Positions 36,423 to 44,480 of a DNA stretch of 64,000 nucleotides are shown here, in pieces (position 1 is the stretch's first letter; every line of letters begins with the position of its first letter). The DNA is from Lacihabitans sp. LS3-19. Its GTDB lineage: Bacteria > Bacteroidota > Bacteroidia > Cytophagales > Spirosomataceae. The notes beneath the pieces were generated by a model. It had not been told where the DNA came from. It saw nothing but the letters and a program-made list of their open reading frames with translations, and searched no databases. The position numbers were made by a program, and so were the translations under genes. The DNA is taken from NCBI RefSeq assembly GCF_024343575.1, contig NZ_RJUA01000127.1, positions 62,001 to 126,000 on the forward strand, read 5' to 3'.

Positions 36423-38060
36423 CTATTTTGCAATCAAAACCTGCTTTTCTTTCAAAAGCTTTGTTCTTAACAGTTCAAAATCCAATTTCTGTGGACTGGT
36501 TTTGTGTTTGATACTCAACACGGCAGCGGCTGCAGCAGATTGTCCTAAAATCATAAAAACTGGCTCCATGCGTATAGATCCAAAGGCTGTATGCGAGCTG
36601 GAAACACAAACAGGAACAAGTAAATTATTACATTCTTTTTCTTTGGGTAATAAGGCACCGTAGTCTATTGAATAGGGTTTTGGCGGATGGACGCCAATAT
36701 CGCCTTCGTTTTGTACAAATCCGTCTTCGGTTACGTATCGTTGTGCATTGTGCGAATCCAACGAATAAGACCCCATGCCAATTGGTCTTTTGATTTCTAT
36801 TTTTCCTAAAGTATGATTTTCGTTCATCACATATTCACCAATCATTCGGCGAGCCTCTCTTACATAAATTTGATAAGGCCAATTGTTGTTTTCCGCAAAT
36901 TCGTCTTTGGCCAATCCCCACTTTTGCATTTCGTCATGAATGTTTTTGGGTACCGAAGGGTCATTTTGCAAAAAATACAAATAACCCTTTTGGTAGTTTT
37001 CATGCTCTTCTAAAATACTTCTCCTTGTGGCATAATCTGCTTCTGGATAAGCGTAGTTTTTTCCGATATAATCTGAGCTAAAAGGTCCATGATTATTGGT
37101 ATCCGTTTTTTTATTGGGAATAACATCAAACTTATCAAAGACCTCATTCCAACCCGAGTCTAAAACTCTTTTTAGCAATTCATATCGTTTTGGGTCATAG
37201 TTGGCAGGTTTTGGAAAAGCCACACGATTTTCAGGATGAAAACTCATGCACAAACGGTAGCAATAAGCTTGTAATCGCTGATCTCCTTCTCCATTTTCTC
37301 CAGGAGGAATTTTGGATATTTCCGGCAAAAGCCCACTTTGAGCATTTCCAGCTATATTATACGGACTGATTGGCGTTTTAAAATAATGTCCATGATGTCT
37401 AACATCCTTTTGAACACCATTAAATTTTTCGTCATAAACACTGTTGGCTTCTCTACCCACATGATAAGTAACACCAGCAGCTGCCATTAGGTCGCCTTCA
37501 TAAGAGGCATCTATAAAATATTTGCCTTTTATGGTTTTGCCACTTAAGGTTTTAAATTGACTAATGCTGTTGTTTTTCTTTATTAATCCTCCTTTTTCTC
37601 TTAACAAATACTCATTTCTAAGAATTTTAATTTTATTTTCTTTCACCCAATTTTCAAAAATACCTTCGGCTACGTGTGGCTCAAATATCCACATACTTGA
37701 TTCATCCATAGCTACTGTATTTTGTCCTCTGTTGCCATATTCTTCCTTTTTCTGCCAAATCCAAGCTTCTGGTTTATTGTAGTGTTGATATAGTTCCTTA
37801 TAAAATTCTTTCGCTATACCACCTATAACAGTTTTGTCTCCGGTGTCTGTATAGCCCAATCCATTAGAACTTAATCCTCCCAAATGCGTATCAGGAGATA
37901 CCACCAAAACTGTATATCCAGAACGGACAACCTCTACAGCAGCCGCTATACCTGCCGAAGTTCCGCCATAAATTACCACATCGGCTTCAAAAGTTTTTTG
38001 TGAAAAACCAAAACATGGCAATAATGAAATGAAAAGATAAAAACCTATTTTAAGATTCAT
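36423..38060 (-). CDS. Secreted FAD-dependent oxidoreductase (FAD_oxidored, xanthan-lyase-associated type)
   Basis: This 545-residue protein has a signal peptide (1-20, ending GFSQ). The FAD fold follows at once: ADVVIYGGTSAGIAAAVEVVRSGYTVLVVSPDTHLGGLSSNGLGYTD (about 26-72). Then come GKYFIDASYEGDLMAAAGVTY (about 180-200), ARRMIGEYVM, PYSIDYGALLPKECNNLLVPVCVS-type text and GQSAAAAAVLSIKH near the end. Enzymes of this PF12831 group occur in many polysaccharide loci, and their reaction is mostly unknown, though oxidation of a sugar hydroxyl is possible. It is the last of three genes with 28-bp spacing (GH35, CE15, this). Confidence 0.87.
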   Translation of the reverse strand: MNLKIGFYLFISLLPCFGFSQKTFEADVVIYGGTSAGIAAAVEVVRSGYTVLVVSPDTHLGGLSSNGLGYTDTGDKTVIGGIAKEFYKELYQHYNKPEAWIWQKKEEYGNRGQNTVAMDESSMWIFEPHVAEGIFENWVKENKIKILRNEYLLREKGGLIKKNNSISQFKTLSGKTIKGKYFIDASYEGDLMAAAGVTYHVGREANSVYDEKFNGVQKDVRHHGHYFKTPISPYNIAGNAQSGLLPEISKIPPGENGEGDQRLQAYCYRLCMSFHPENRVAFPKPANYDPKRYELLKRVLDSGWNEVFDKFDVIPNKKTDTNNHGPFSSDYIGKNYAYPEADYATRRSILEEHENYQKGYLYFLQNDPSVPKNIHDEMQKWGLAKDEFAENNNWPYQIYVREARRMIGEYVMNENHTLGKIEIKRPIGMGSYSLDSHNAQRYVTEDGFVQNEGDIGVHPPKPYSIDYGALLPKEKECNNLLVPVCVSSSHTAFGSIRMEPVFMILGQSAAAAAVLSIKHKTSPQKLDFELLRTKLLKEKQVLIAK

Positions 38061-38088
38061 AATTCTTAATGATTAGAAATAAAATGTA

Positions 38089-39441
38089 TTAAAAATTGCC
38101 CCAATATCTACTAGCCCAAGCTATCCAAGTACTCCAGTTGGGACCAGTACTGTGTCCGCCAGCATGCTGCCTAAAAGCTATCTCTCCATTTGTCAAGGCT
38201 GTGCCCATTGGCGGAAAACTCATAGTTCCGAGATCTTTTTTACCCAACAATCTATAAACAGAGCCCGCATTGGCTGCTCCTTCAAACATACCTTTGGTAT
38301 CTATCCAGTTACCTTCTACCTGAGGTGAACCCGAACTAATAAAAATTGGTCTGGGAGCACAAAGTGCTATTAATTCATGGGCATCCACTGGTAAATCATC
38401 TGGTGTTTTTGTACTAGTGTATTTTATAAAATTGCCACAGAACCAATGATATTCACCAGACCCAGCAAGATTTTCAACCTGTTCACCAAATACCCTTCTT
38501 AAAATTTTTGCTCCACCTGCACCAGATGACCCAATAAACCCTAAAGAAATACGAGGCTCAAATGCCATGGCCACAATTGCAGCTTTGCCATATCTTGAGA
38601 GTCCTTCTATAGCTACTCTTTTTGCATCTACGTCTTTATCTGTTTCTAAATAATCCAAGGCTCTACTTGCTCCCCAAGCCCAAGCTCGCAATGCTCCCCA
38701 ATCTTCCGGTTTTCGGTAGGCTCCTTTATTTGTCAAACCAATAATGCCTTTGGTTAAGCCCGCTCCATTGTCCGCCTGAATACTCGAAGGCACCAATATG
38801 GCATAGCCTATTCCTCTAGAAATCAATTGTTCTTTCCAAGTAGGTTCGTTTGCTGAGCCAAGTCCAATGGCTTTTATTGGCTCTTTGTTCCAAGGTGAAT
38901 TTATCCAGCCAAACTCTATTACCAATGGAACTGCTGATGAAATATTAACTGGTGTTGTTACTAAAAGTTCTATTTCTACAGTTATACTCGGAAAAGCAGA
39001 ATTGTCAACAATGCCTTTCAAAAGTTTTTCTTTTATAGGGTAATTTCCAACAGTAGTATCTTTTACTGATAGTACTTCCCATTTCAAATTTGGAATATTA
39101 GAAGGCAATTTGCCATAAATTTCCATTTCAAAATCTTCCACAATTTCGGGTCTTCTTTTAGTCCACCAATCAGCCTCATTTTTTACTTTTTTGCCATTTT
39201 TTAGTATCAAAGCATCTGGCAAAACATATTGATTTACTTTACTTTCATCACTATTTGCGGCATTAGCATCCTTAGGATTGCCCGATGGACCTCGTCTTAC
39301 TTGGGATTTATCTATGCCCAATTGACCTAACATCTGTGCATAATCAATTTGCACATATTTATTGAGTGTATCTCTTTCTGCCTGAGAAAACTGAGCATTG
39401 GCGGTAAAGCATATTGATAAGAAAAAAAGTAGTTTTTTCAT
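38089..39441 (-). CDS. Glucuronoyl esterase-like CE15 carbohydrate esterase
   Basis: This 450-residue protein has a signal peptide (1-16, ending ANAQ). The catalytic serine is in VAIEGLSRYGKAAIVAMAFEPRI (about residue 281), close to the CE15 motif GCSRxGK with Leu in place of Cys. FGWINSPWN, GEYHWFCGNFIKY, DDLPVDAHELIALCAPRPIFISSGSPQ and QHAGGHSTGPNW (probable catalytic His) complete the family pattern. CE15 enzymes cleave ester links between glucuronic acid and lignin alcohols or methyl esters of uronic acids. The genes on both sides (GH35 and an FAD oxidoreductase) make it part of a small glycan operon. Confidence 0.88.
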   Translation of the reverse strand: MKKLLFFLSICFTANAQFSQAERDTLNKYVQIDYAQMLGQLGIDKSQVRRGPSGNPKDANAANSDESKVNQYVLPDALILKNGKKVKNEADWWTKRRPEIVEDFEMEIYGKLPSNIPNLKWEVLSVKDTTVGNYPIKEKLLKGIVDNSAFPSITVEIELLVTTPVNISSAVPLVIEFGWINSPWNKEPIKAIGLGSANEPTWKEQLISRGIGYAILVPSSIQADNGAGLTKGIIGLTNKGAYRKPEDWGALRAWAWGASRALDYLETDKDVDAKRVAIEGLSRYGKAAIVAMAFEPRISLGFIGSSGAGGAKILRRVFGEQVENLAGSGEYHWFCGNFIKYTSTKTPDDLPVDAHELIALCAPRPIFISSGSPQVEGNWIDTKGMFEGAANAGSVYRLLGKKDLGTMSFPPMGTALTNGEIAFRQHAGGHSTGPNWSTWIAWASRYWGNF

Positions 39442-39469
39442 TCTTTTTTAAGGTTTAAATTTTAAAAAC

Positions 39470-41083
39470 TCAATCGGTATAATTGTACAATTTAACCTTC
39501 TGAATAGCATATTGATTTGTCCCAATATTTATATGTCTTCCTTGATGTGTTTGGTCGCCGTTGAGATGTCTTAGCGTTTTCCATTTTTTATCATAGAATC
39601 TACCTTCATCAACTTTTAATATACCCACATTAAAGTCTGGATTTTCAACATTTTTAAAAGTAATAACTACGCCCGTTCCAGCAACATAAAACTCATCTTC
39701 CGCCGTTTGGATGATTATTGCTGCTCCTAATGGCCAAACTTCTGTTTTGGCTCCAGGTGTCCAACTTAAGGTGTAGTCGTTTTTGCAAACAAACTTGTAT
39801 TTACCAATTTCAAGGACGGTTTCTGGCTCTGATTTGCTTAACATCACCGCTTCCATTTTTCCATTTCCTTGGTTCTCAGTTATTAAATTTTGAAGATTAT
39901 CAAGCAAATCATATACTTTACCCAATGCTTCTTCTTCGGGCTTTTCTTTTGATTCTATAGAAAAAGGTGAAAAACCCATGCCTTGATAATGACCAATGGT
40001 ATATAAGGCCTTGGCCGCAACTGTAGCATCAAAAGCATGCTCAGGCACAAAAAGCACGTCGCCTTGTCGGGTATATAAATCACACCAATGCTTGAGGTCT
40101 GGATTATAAAAATCAGGCGAAAGGAAATCAATAGCTGTTCCCGCTGCTTTCCAAACATCCATCAGGTGGGGCAATGGTCCAGCACTCGGATATTCACCGG
40201 GTTTTCGACCAGCCCGATTGAGTGCCGCATTGACAAACATCGGCAGATTATAAATTTTCTTACCAGCTTCTGTTATTTTATTGGTAAAAAGTGAATAATA
40301 ATAGGCCATAAAAATCTCATCTGTGGCGAGGCTTTTACCGAAAATTGCCTCCCAATTTCCTTTGGTTTTATATCCATTGATTTTCCAAATTTCCTCAAAC
40401 TCTGGCACTAATTTGCCTTTGTTTTTTTTCAAATAATTTAATAATGCTGGTGGAACATCTTCTTTAAAAGCTTTTTCGGCCAAAGCTTGGTGATCACGTG
40501 CTGAGGGCAACATTCCGATTTCGTTTTCGACTTGCACCATTATTACGGTGTTTTCTTTGCTATCAAAATCTCTGATAAAACCCATCAATTTCTCGAAAGC
40601 ATTTTGGTCTGCTTTAAGAACTTCAGAACTAAAAGACGATAAAATTTCCTGACTTTTTCCTTCTTCACTTTTTACCCTTGGATATTTCAGTTGATTGAGT
40701 TTTACCCATGCCGGTGCATGGCTGCTCATGGAGTTTTTCCAAGAACCAAACCACAGAAACACTATTTTTAAATCATTTTTACGAGCCTCTACTATCAAAT
40801 CTTTGTACAAATTGAAATCAAAAACGCCTTCTTGTGGCTCTATTAATTCCCAATAAACAGGCACCAAAACTGTATTGAGATGCATAGCTTTGAGTTTGGG
40901 CCAAACGGCTTCCATGTTTTCAATGCTGGTGGCTGTAGAATTACCAAGTTCGCCGCCAAGTATAAGAAAAGGCTGATTGTCAACCATTAGTTGAGTTGTA
41001 GTGCCGTGCTTTTGAAGATAAGGAATTTGGGCATGAAGTAGACTTGCTACTAAAAGCAAAACTAGCATAAAGCTAAATCTCAT
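39470..41083 (-). CDS. GH35 beta-galactosidase-like enzyme with DUF5597 C-terminus
   Basis: This 537-residue protein has a signal peptide (1-18, ending LHAQ). The catalytic (beta/alpha)8 barrel has NQPFLILGGELGNSTAT, LNTVLVPVYWELIEPQEGVFDF (about 69-90), and MVQVENEIG with the probable acid/base Glu188. The proposed nucleophile is in DVLFVPEHAFDA (about residue 350). The C-terminal third matches the DUF5597 domain that accompanies this GH35/GH42-like branch. It would remove terminal beta-linked galactose or a related sugar from plant glycans. It is the first gene of the GH35-CE15-FAD operon. Confidence 0.88.
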   Translation of the reverse strand: MRFSFMLVLLLVASLLHAQIPYLQKHGTTTQLMVDNQPFLILGGELGNSTATSIENMEAVWPKLKAMHLNTVLVPVYWELIEPQEGVFDFNLYKDLIVEARKNDLKIVFLWFGSWKNSMSSHAPAWVKLNQLKYPRVKSEEGKSQEILSSFSSEVLKADQNAFEKLMGFIRDFDSKENTVIMVQVENEIGMLPSARDHQALAEKAFKEDVPPALLNYLKKNKGKLVPEFEEIWKINGYKTKGNWEAIFGKSLATDEIFMAYYYSLFTNKITEAGKKIYNLPMFVNAALNRAGRKPGEYPSAGPLPHLMDVWKAAGTAIDFLSPDFYNPDLKHWCDLYTRQGDVLFVPEHAFDATVAAKALYTIGHYQGMGFSPFSIESKEKPEEEALGKVYDLLDNLQNLITENQGNGKMEAVMLSKSEPETVLEIGKYKFVCKNDYTLSWTPGAKTEVWPLGAAIIIQTAEDEFYVAGTGVVITFKNVENPDFNVGILKVDEGRFYDKKWKTLRHLNGDQTHQGRHINIGTNQYAIQKVKLYNYTD

Positions 41084-41238
41084 AATATTTTGGTTGAATA
41101 ATACCCCAATTTATTCTACAAAAGCTGGTTTACCAAAGATAAAAGAAAAATCAATTGTATTTTTGCAAGAATAAGGAGTTTACTAGAATACCAGATAGAA
41201 TACTCTTCTTTTTCGAAAAAAATAAAATTTAAAAGCTT

Positions 41239-41772
41239 ATGTTAAAAATATTAGCCCTCGGAGGAAGTAACAGCATCAATTCAATCAATAGAAAATTAGC
41301 AAACTTTACTGCGTCATTGTTTCCGAATGCGGCGATTCAATATTTTAATTTAAGCGAAAAAGAAATTCCACTTTTCAGTGTTCAGCTGGAAAAAACAATC
41401 CAGATTCCAAGTGAAGCGATGGAATTAGCGGCAATGATAGACGATGTTGATTTGATAATACTTTCTTTAGCGGAAAACAACGGATCGTTTAATGCTGGAT
41501 TTAAAAATCTAATAGATTGGATTTCAAGGATTCCAAAAAGACCTATTTTTAACGACACAAAAATGTTGTTGCTTTCAACATCCCCTGGACCTCGAGGAGC
41601 ATCCTCTGTACTTGAACACGCCAAAATCATTTTCCCATTCAGAGGTGCCGTAATTTTAAATACTTTTTCATTGCCTAGTTTTGACCAAAAATTCGATGAT
41701 GAGATGGGAATTACAGACCCCGAATTATTAGAAAAATTACAAACTATTGTTAATGAAATAAGCTCCAATTAA
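41239..41772 (+). CDS. NADPH-dependent FMN reductase-family flavoprotein
   Basis: This 177-residue protein has a flavodoxin-like fold. KILALGGSNSINSINRKLANF (2-22) holds the phosphate-binding loop (GSxSxxS type), and VDLIILSLAENNGSFNAGFKNLIDWISR (about 72-100) and LLSTSPGPRGASSVLEHAK (about 112-130) match the FMN_red family. It probably reduces FMN or quinones with NADPH in the cytoplasm. It has its own gene direction between two minus-strand units, so no operon is suggested. Confidence 0.9.
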   Translation: MLKILALGGSNSINSINRKLANFTASLFPNAAIQYFNLSEKEIPLFSVQLEKTIQIPSEAMELAAMIDDVDLIILSLAENNGSFNAGFKNLIDWISRIPKRPIFNDTKMLLLSTSPGPRGASSVLEHAKIIFPFRGAVILNTFSLPSFDQKFDDEMGITDPELLEKLQTIVNEISSN

Positions 41773-41812
41773 TCATTAGAGCTTATTCATTTTGTCAATA
41801 TATTTGTCATTT

Positions 41813-42706
41813 TCAACTCAAAATAAAACTCCGCTCACTGAAAGCCGGAATATTGGCTTTGCCTTCGTAAAAATACCTCAGTTCGTCTTTCGGGTCTGTT
41901 AATCCTAGACTGTATAAAACAGGCACAAAATGATCTGGTGTTGGGGCAGCAAGTTTACCAAGTTTATGACTTGTTTCGTAGTTTATGATGTTGTTATAAT
42001 TCCTATCGTCAATCTGTTTTTTGATGAAAGCATCATATTCAGGTTCCCAACCAAACGGGCTCATATCTCCTGACCTCATCTTTGGGCCTAAAATCTGGAG
42101 ATTATGAATCAGAGACCCACTCCCGATTATCAACACGCCTTTTTCACGAAGCGATTTTAGTTGTTTACCTAGGTCATAGTGGTATTGCGGTGAATCATAA
42201 TAGCTAATGCTCATCTGAAAAACCGGAATATTGGCCTCAGGAAATAAATGCATCAACATAGGCCATGCACCGTGATCTAAGCCCCAGTCTGTAGTTTCAT
42301 GCACCGACGGTATAATTTTCGTAACCTCATGGGCAATTTCAGGAGCACCCTTGGCTTTGTATTTCACATCATAATAATGCTTCGGGAAACCGTAATAATC
42401 GTAAATCTGCTCTTGTTGCGGAGAAATATTCACCATGGTTTGTTTGGCACACCAATGAGCCGAAACTACCAATGCGGCCTTGATTTCATATTTGCCTTGG
42501 AGGTCTTTACCTAGATTATATAATGCATCCCAAAAAGGACGCTCTTCTTTTGAAAGAGGAATATCCATCGGGCTACCATGTGAGGTAAACAATACCGGCA
42601 TGCGATTAGACTGAACCTGTAAAGTATCCGTAAAATTTTTAAAACTGCTTAATGTTCCCATAGCTGCAAGCGATAAAAGAGATTTATTAAAATCATTCCG
42701 TTTCAT
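41813..42706 (-). CDS. ygiD: 4,5-DOPA-extradiol-dioxygenase-like protein (LigB superfamily, YgiD-like)
   Basis: This 297-residue protein has the LigB/DODA landmarks MPVLFTSHGSPMDIP (metal-binding His), ALVVSAHWCAKQTMVN (His), YYGFPKHYYDVKYKAKGAPEIA, DWGLDHGAWPMLMHLFPEANIPVFQMS (His) and IIGSGSLIHNL. The four-residue metal site therefore looks complete. The N-terminal 30 residues (MKRNDFNKSLLSLAAMGTLSS) look like an export signal, as in other Bacteroidota copies. Bacterial YgiD can cleave DOPA and related catechols, but its natural substrate is uncertain. It is not part of the ring-cleavage set at 31-36 kb. Confidence 0.9.
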   Translation of the reverse strand: MKRNDFNKSLLSLAAMGTLSSFKNFTDTLQVQSNRMPVLFTSHGSPMDIPLSKEERPFWDALYNLGKDLQGKYEIKAALVVSAHWCAKQTMVNISPQQEQIYDYYGFPKHYYDVKYKAKGAPEIAHEVTKIIPSVHETTDWGLDHGAWPMLMHLFPEANIPVFQMSISYYDSPQYHYDLGKQLKSLREKGVLIIGSGSLIHNLQILGPKMRSGDMSPFGWEPEYDAFIKKQIDDRNYNNIINYETSHKLGKLAAPTPDHFVPVLYSLGLTDPKDELRYFYEGKANIPAFSERSFILS

Positions 42707-42761
42707 AAAAAAAAGATAGACCTTTCGGTCTTTTAATATAAAATGTATTGTTAAAGCAAAC

Positions 42762-43625
42762 TTACAGTTTATAGTTTGATTTCAAAAATTCGGCCAATTC
42801 AACAGTTTCTCTTCCTAAAATATTATAAAGTGTAGTTGAAGTTTCCTCAAAATCATTGTGCTTAAAAGCCCCAGCAAAAGATTGTGATAAAATAATCATA
42901 ATGTCTGGAACACCAAATTGCTTCAACATCCCTTCGAAAGCTTCTGGTTCTGGACTAAGATAGCCAACTTCTTTACCTGACAACTTGCTTAATTCAGCAG
43001 CAATCTCCTCAAAACTATAAGCGGTTGAGCCTGCTAAGTTATATACTTTATTTACATTGTCAGCACTATTAATTATTAAGGCTGTTGCTTCTGCCAAATC
43101 AGACCTAAGTGCAAAGGCAACTTTGCCTTTTTCAGCTGGAAAAAAAATACCATTTTCAAATACGCCTTCTCCAGCAAACATTGGTATAATATCAAAGTAA
43201 AGAGCATTTCGTAAAAAAGTATAATCAAAACCAAGTTCTTTGATATAGTCTTCAGTTTCAAAATGATCTCCCAACATTGGCTTGATAGGTGAAGCATCCA
43301 TATCTTTAATGCTAACTCCTGTGTAAAAAATCTGCTTTACTCCTGCTTTTTTGGCAGCATTTATCACATTTTTGTGTTGACCAATACGATCCACAAAATC
43401 GGCTGATGAAATAAGTAGCACTTTGTCAATTCCAGACATTGCAGCTTCTAAAGAATCGGAATCTTGATAAGTACCTACTTTTAATGTAACTCCAAGAGCC
43501 TTTAAATCTGCCGCTTTGGTTTCATCTCTGACAAACGCAGTTATTTCACTCGAAGGTGTAGTTTTTAATAAATTTTCTATAATTCCTCTTCCTAATTGTC
43601 CAGTTGCCCCAGTTATTAATATCAT
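42762..43625 (-). CDS. NmrA-like NAD(P)H-dependent quinone oxidoreductase (QOR2/YtfG type)
   Basis: This 287-residue protein has the Rossmann start MILITGATGQLGRGIIENLLK (GxxGxxG), then LLISSADFVDRIGQHKNVINAAKKAGVKQIFYTG and YTFLRNALYFD, as in NmrA/YtfG proteins. The family lacks the classical YxxxK pair and includes quinone reductases and NADP sensors. It is divergent from an HxlR regulator across a gap of 126 bp with repeated operator-like motifs, a common arrangement for redox- or quinone-responsive control. Confidence 0.9.
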   Translation of the reverse strand: MILITGATGQLGRGIIENLLKTTPSSEITAFVRDETKAADLKALGVTLKVGTYQDSDSLEAAMSGIDKVLLISSADFVDRIGQHKNVINAAKKAGVKQIFYTGVSIKDMDASPIKPMLGDHFETEDYIKELGFDYTFLRNALYFDIIPMFAGEGVFENGIFFPAEKGKVAFALRSDLAEATALIINSADNVNKVYNLAGSTAYSFEEIAAELSKLSGKEVGYLSPEPEAFEGMLKQFGVPDIMIILSQSFAGAFKHNDFEETSTTLYNILGRETVELAEFLKSNYKL

Positions 43626-43690
43626 GTATATAATTGTTTAATGTTTTTTGATTTGACAAAAGTATATTACATTTGCTATATAAAATATAT

Positions 43691-43725
43691 CAGTATACTT
43701 TAATATACCAGTATACAAAAGTATA
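43691..43725. promoter_or_regulatory. Candidate HxlR operators between the NmrA and HxlR genes
   Basis: CAGTATAC occurs at 43691 and again at 43709, an 18-bp step. A third AGTATA lies at 43720. Each contains the self-complementary GTATAC. The cluster lies in the divergent gap 27-61 bp before the HxlR start codon. Control by that regulator is inferred. Confidence 0.6.
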
Positions 43726-43751
43726 GCTATCACATTATCAATATATTAAAA

Positions 43752-44141
43752 ATGCTAGAGCAGTTAAATAATATCAAAAAATGTCCAACTTCCTATGTTT
43801 TGGCTGTGAGAGATACTTTAAATGTATTTCAAGGAAAATGGAAAATGCCAATAATCGGAACATTGATATTTGGAAAGAAAAGATTCAAAGAGATTGAGAG
43901 GGAATTGGAAAATATTACTCCAAGAATGCTTTCTCAGGAATTGAAAGATCTAGAAGCCAACGGTGTAATTACCCGAAGTGTTTACAATACTACCCCTGTA
44001 ACTGTAGAATATGAATTGACACAATCTGGCAAAGAATTGAATGGCGTATTGGAAGCAATGATAACTTGGGGCTTGCAGCATAGAAAAGCATATTTACAAG
44101 AAAGTCTTCCAGTTTTTAAAAATATCCCAGTGGCCATCTAA
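43752..44141 (+). CDS. HxlR-family winged-helix regulator
   Basis: This 129-residue protein has the HxlR pattern: CPTSYVLAVRDTLNVFQGKWKMPIIGTLIFGKKRFKEIERELENITPRMLSQELKDLEANGVITRSVYNTTPVTVEYELTQSGKEL (about 12-97). The Cys at position 12 sits where redox- or quinone-sensing members such as YodB and HypR have theirs. It is divergent from the NmrA-like oxidoreductase, which it probably controls. Confidence 0.93.
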   Translation: MLEQLNNIKKCPTSYVLAVRDTLNVFQGKWKMPIIGTLIFGKKRFKEIERELENITPRMLSQELKDLEANGVITRSVYNTTPVTVEYELTQSGKELNGVLEAMITWGLQHRKAYLQESLPVFKNIPVAI

Positions 44142-44211
44142 TTATTTCAAATATTATTATAGCTTTTTTTAAAAGGAGAATTTATATTTAGATTTAAAAA
44201 CAGAATAGATA

Positions 44212-44430
44212 ATGGACATAAATAACCTAAAAAAAGAATACACCAATGGCGAAATAACCGTGGTGTGGGAGTCTGGAAAGTGTATTCACTCTGGAAAATG
44301 TGCCAGAGGCCTACCACAGGTATTTCAACCAAAAGAAAAACCTTGGATAAAAATTGATGGGGCGACTTCCGCCGAAATAATTGAAGTAGTTTCGAAATGC
44401 CCATCAGGGGCTTTAAGTATAAAAAAATAA
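44212..44430 (+). CDS. Divergent 4Fe-4S mono-cluster protein (Fer4_19)
   Basis: This 72-residue protein reads TVVWESGKCIHSGKCARGLPQVF and later KCPSGALSIKK. Three Cys (in CIHSGKC and CPSGAL), with the HxGxC-type spacing, are typical of the PF06902 group, where a fourth ligand may be supplied otherwise. It is full length for the family, which is often a small stand-alone electron carrier. A terminator hairpin starts at its end. No partner is obvious. Confidence 0.9.
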   Translation: MDINNLKKEYTNGEITVVWESGKCIHSGKCARGLPQVFQPKEKPWIKIDGATSAEIIEVVSKCPSGALSIKK

Positions 44431-44460
44431 CCACCTCATAAAATTACAAGGTAGTTATTT
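44425..44460. terminator. Terminator after the Fe-S gene
   Basis: AAATAACCACCT (44425-44436) pairs with AGGTAGTTATTT (44449-44460), 12 bp with one mismatch and a 12-nt loop. It overlaps the Fe-S gene stop and lies between that gene and the converging TonB receptor gene. Confidence 0.65.
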
Positions 44461-44480
44461 TGAAGAAAGTATTCTTTAGA

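Noticed and set aside
41813-42706. YgiD-like protein as part of the ring-cleavage pathway
   Set aside because: It is separated from the aromatic set by an unrelated glycan operon and carries an export-like N-terminus. A catechol-type dioxygenase is already present in the set.
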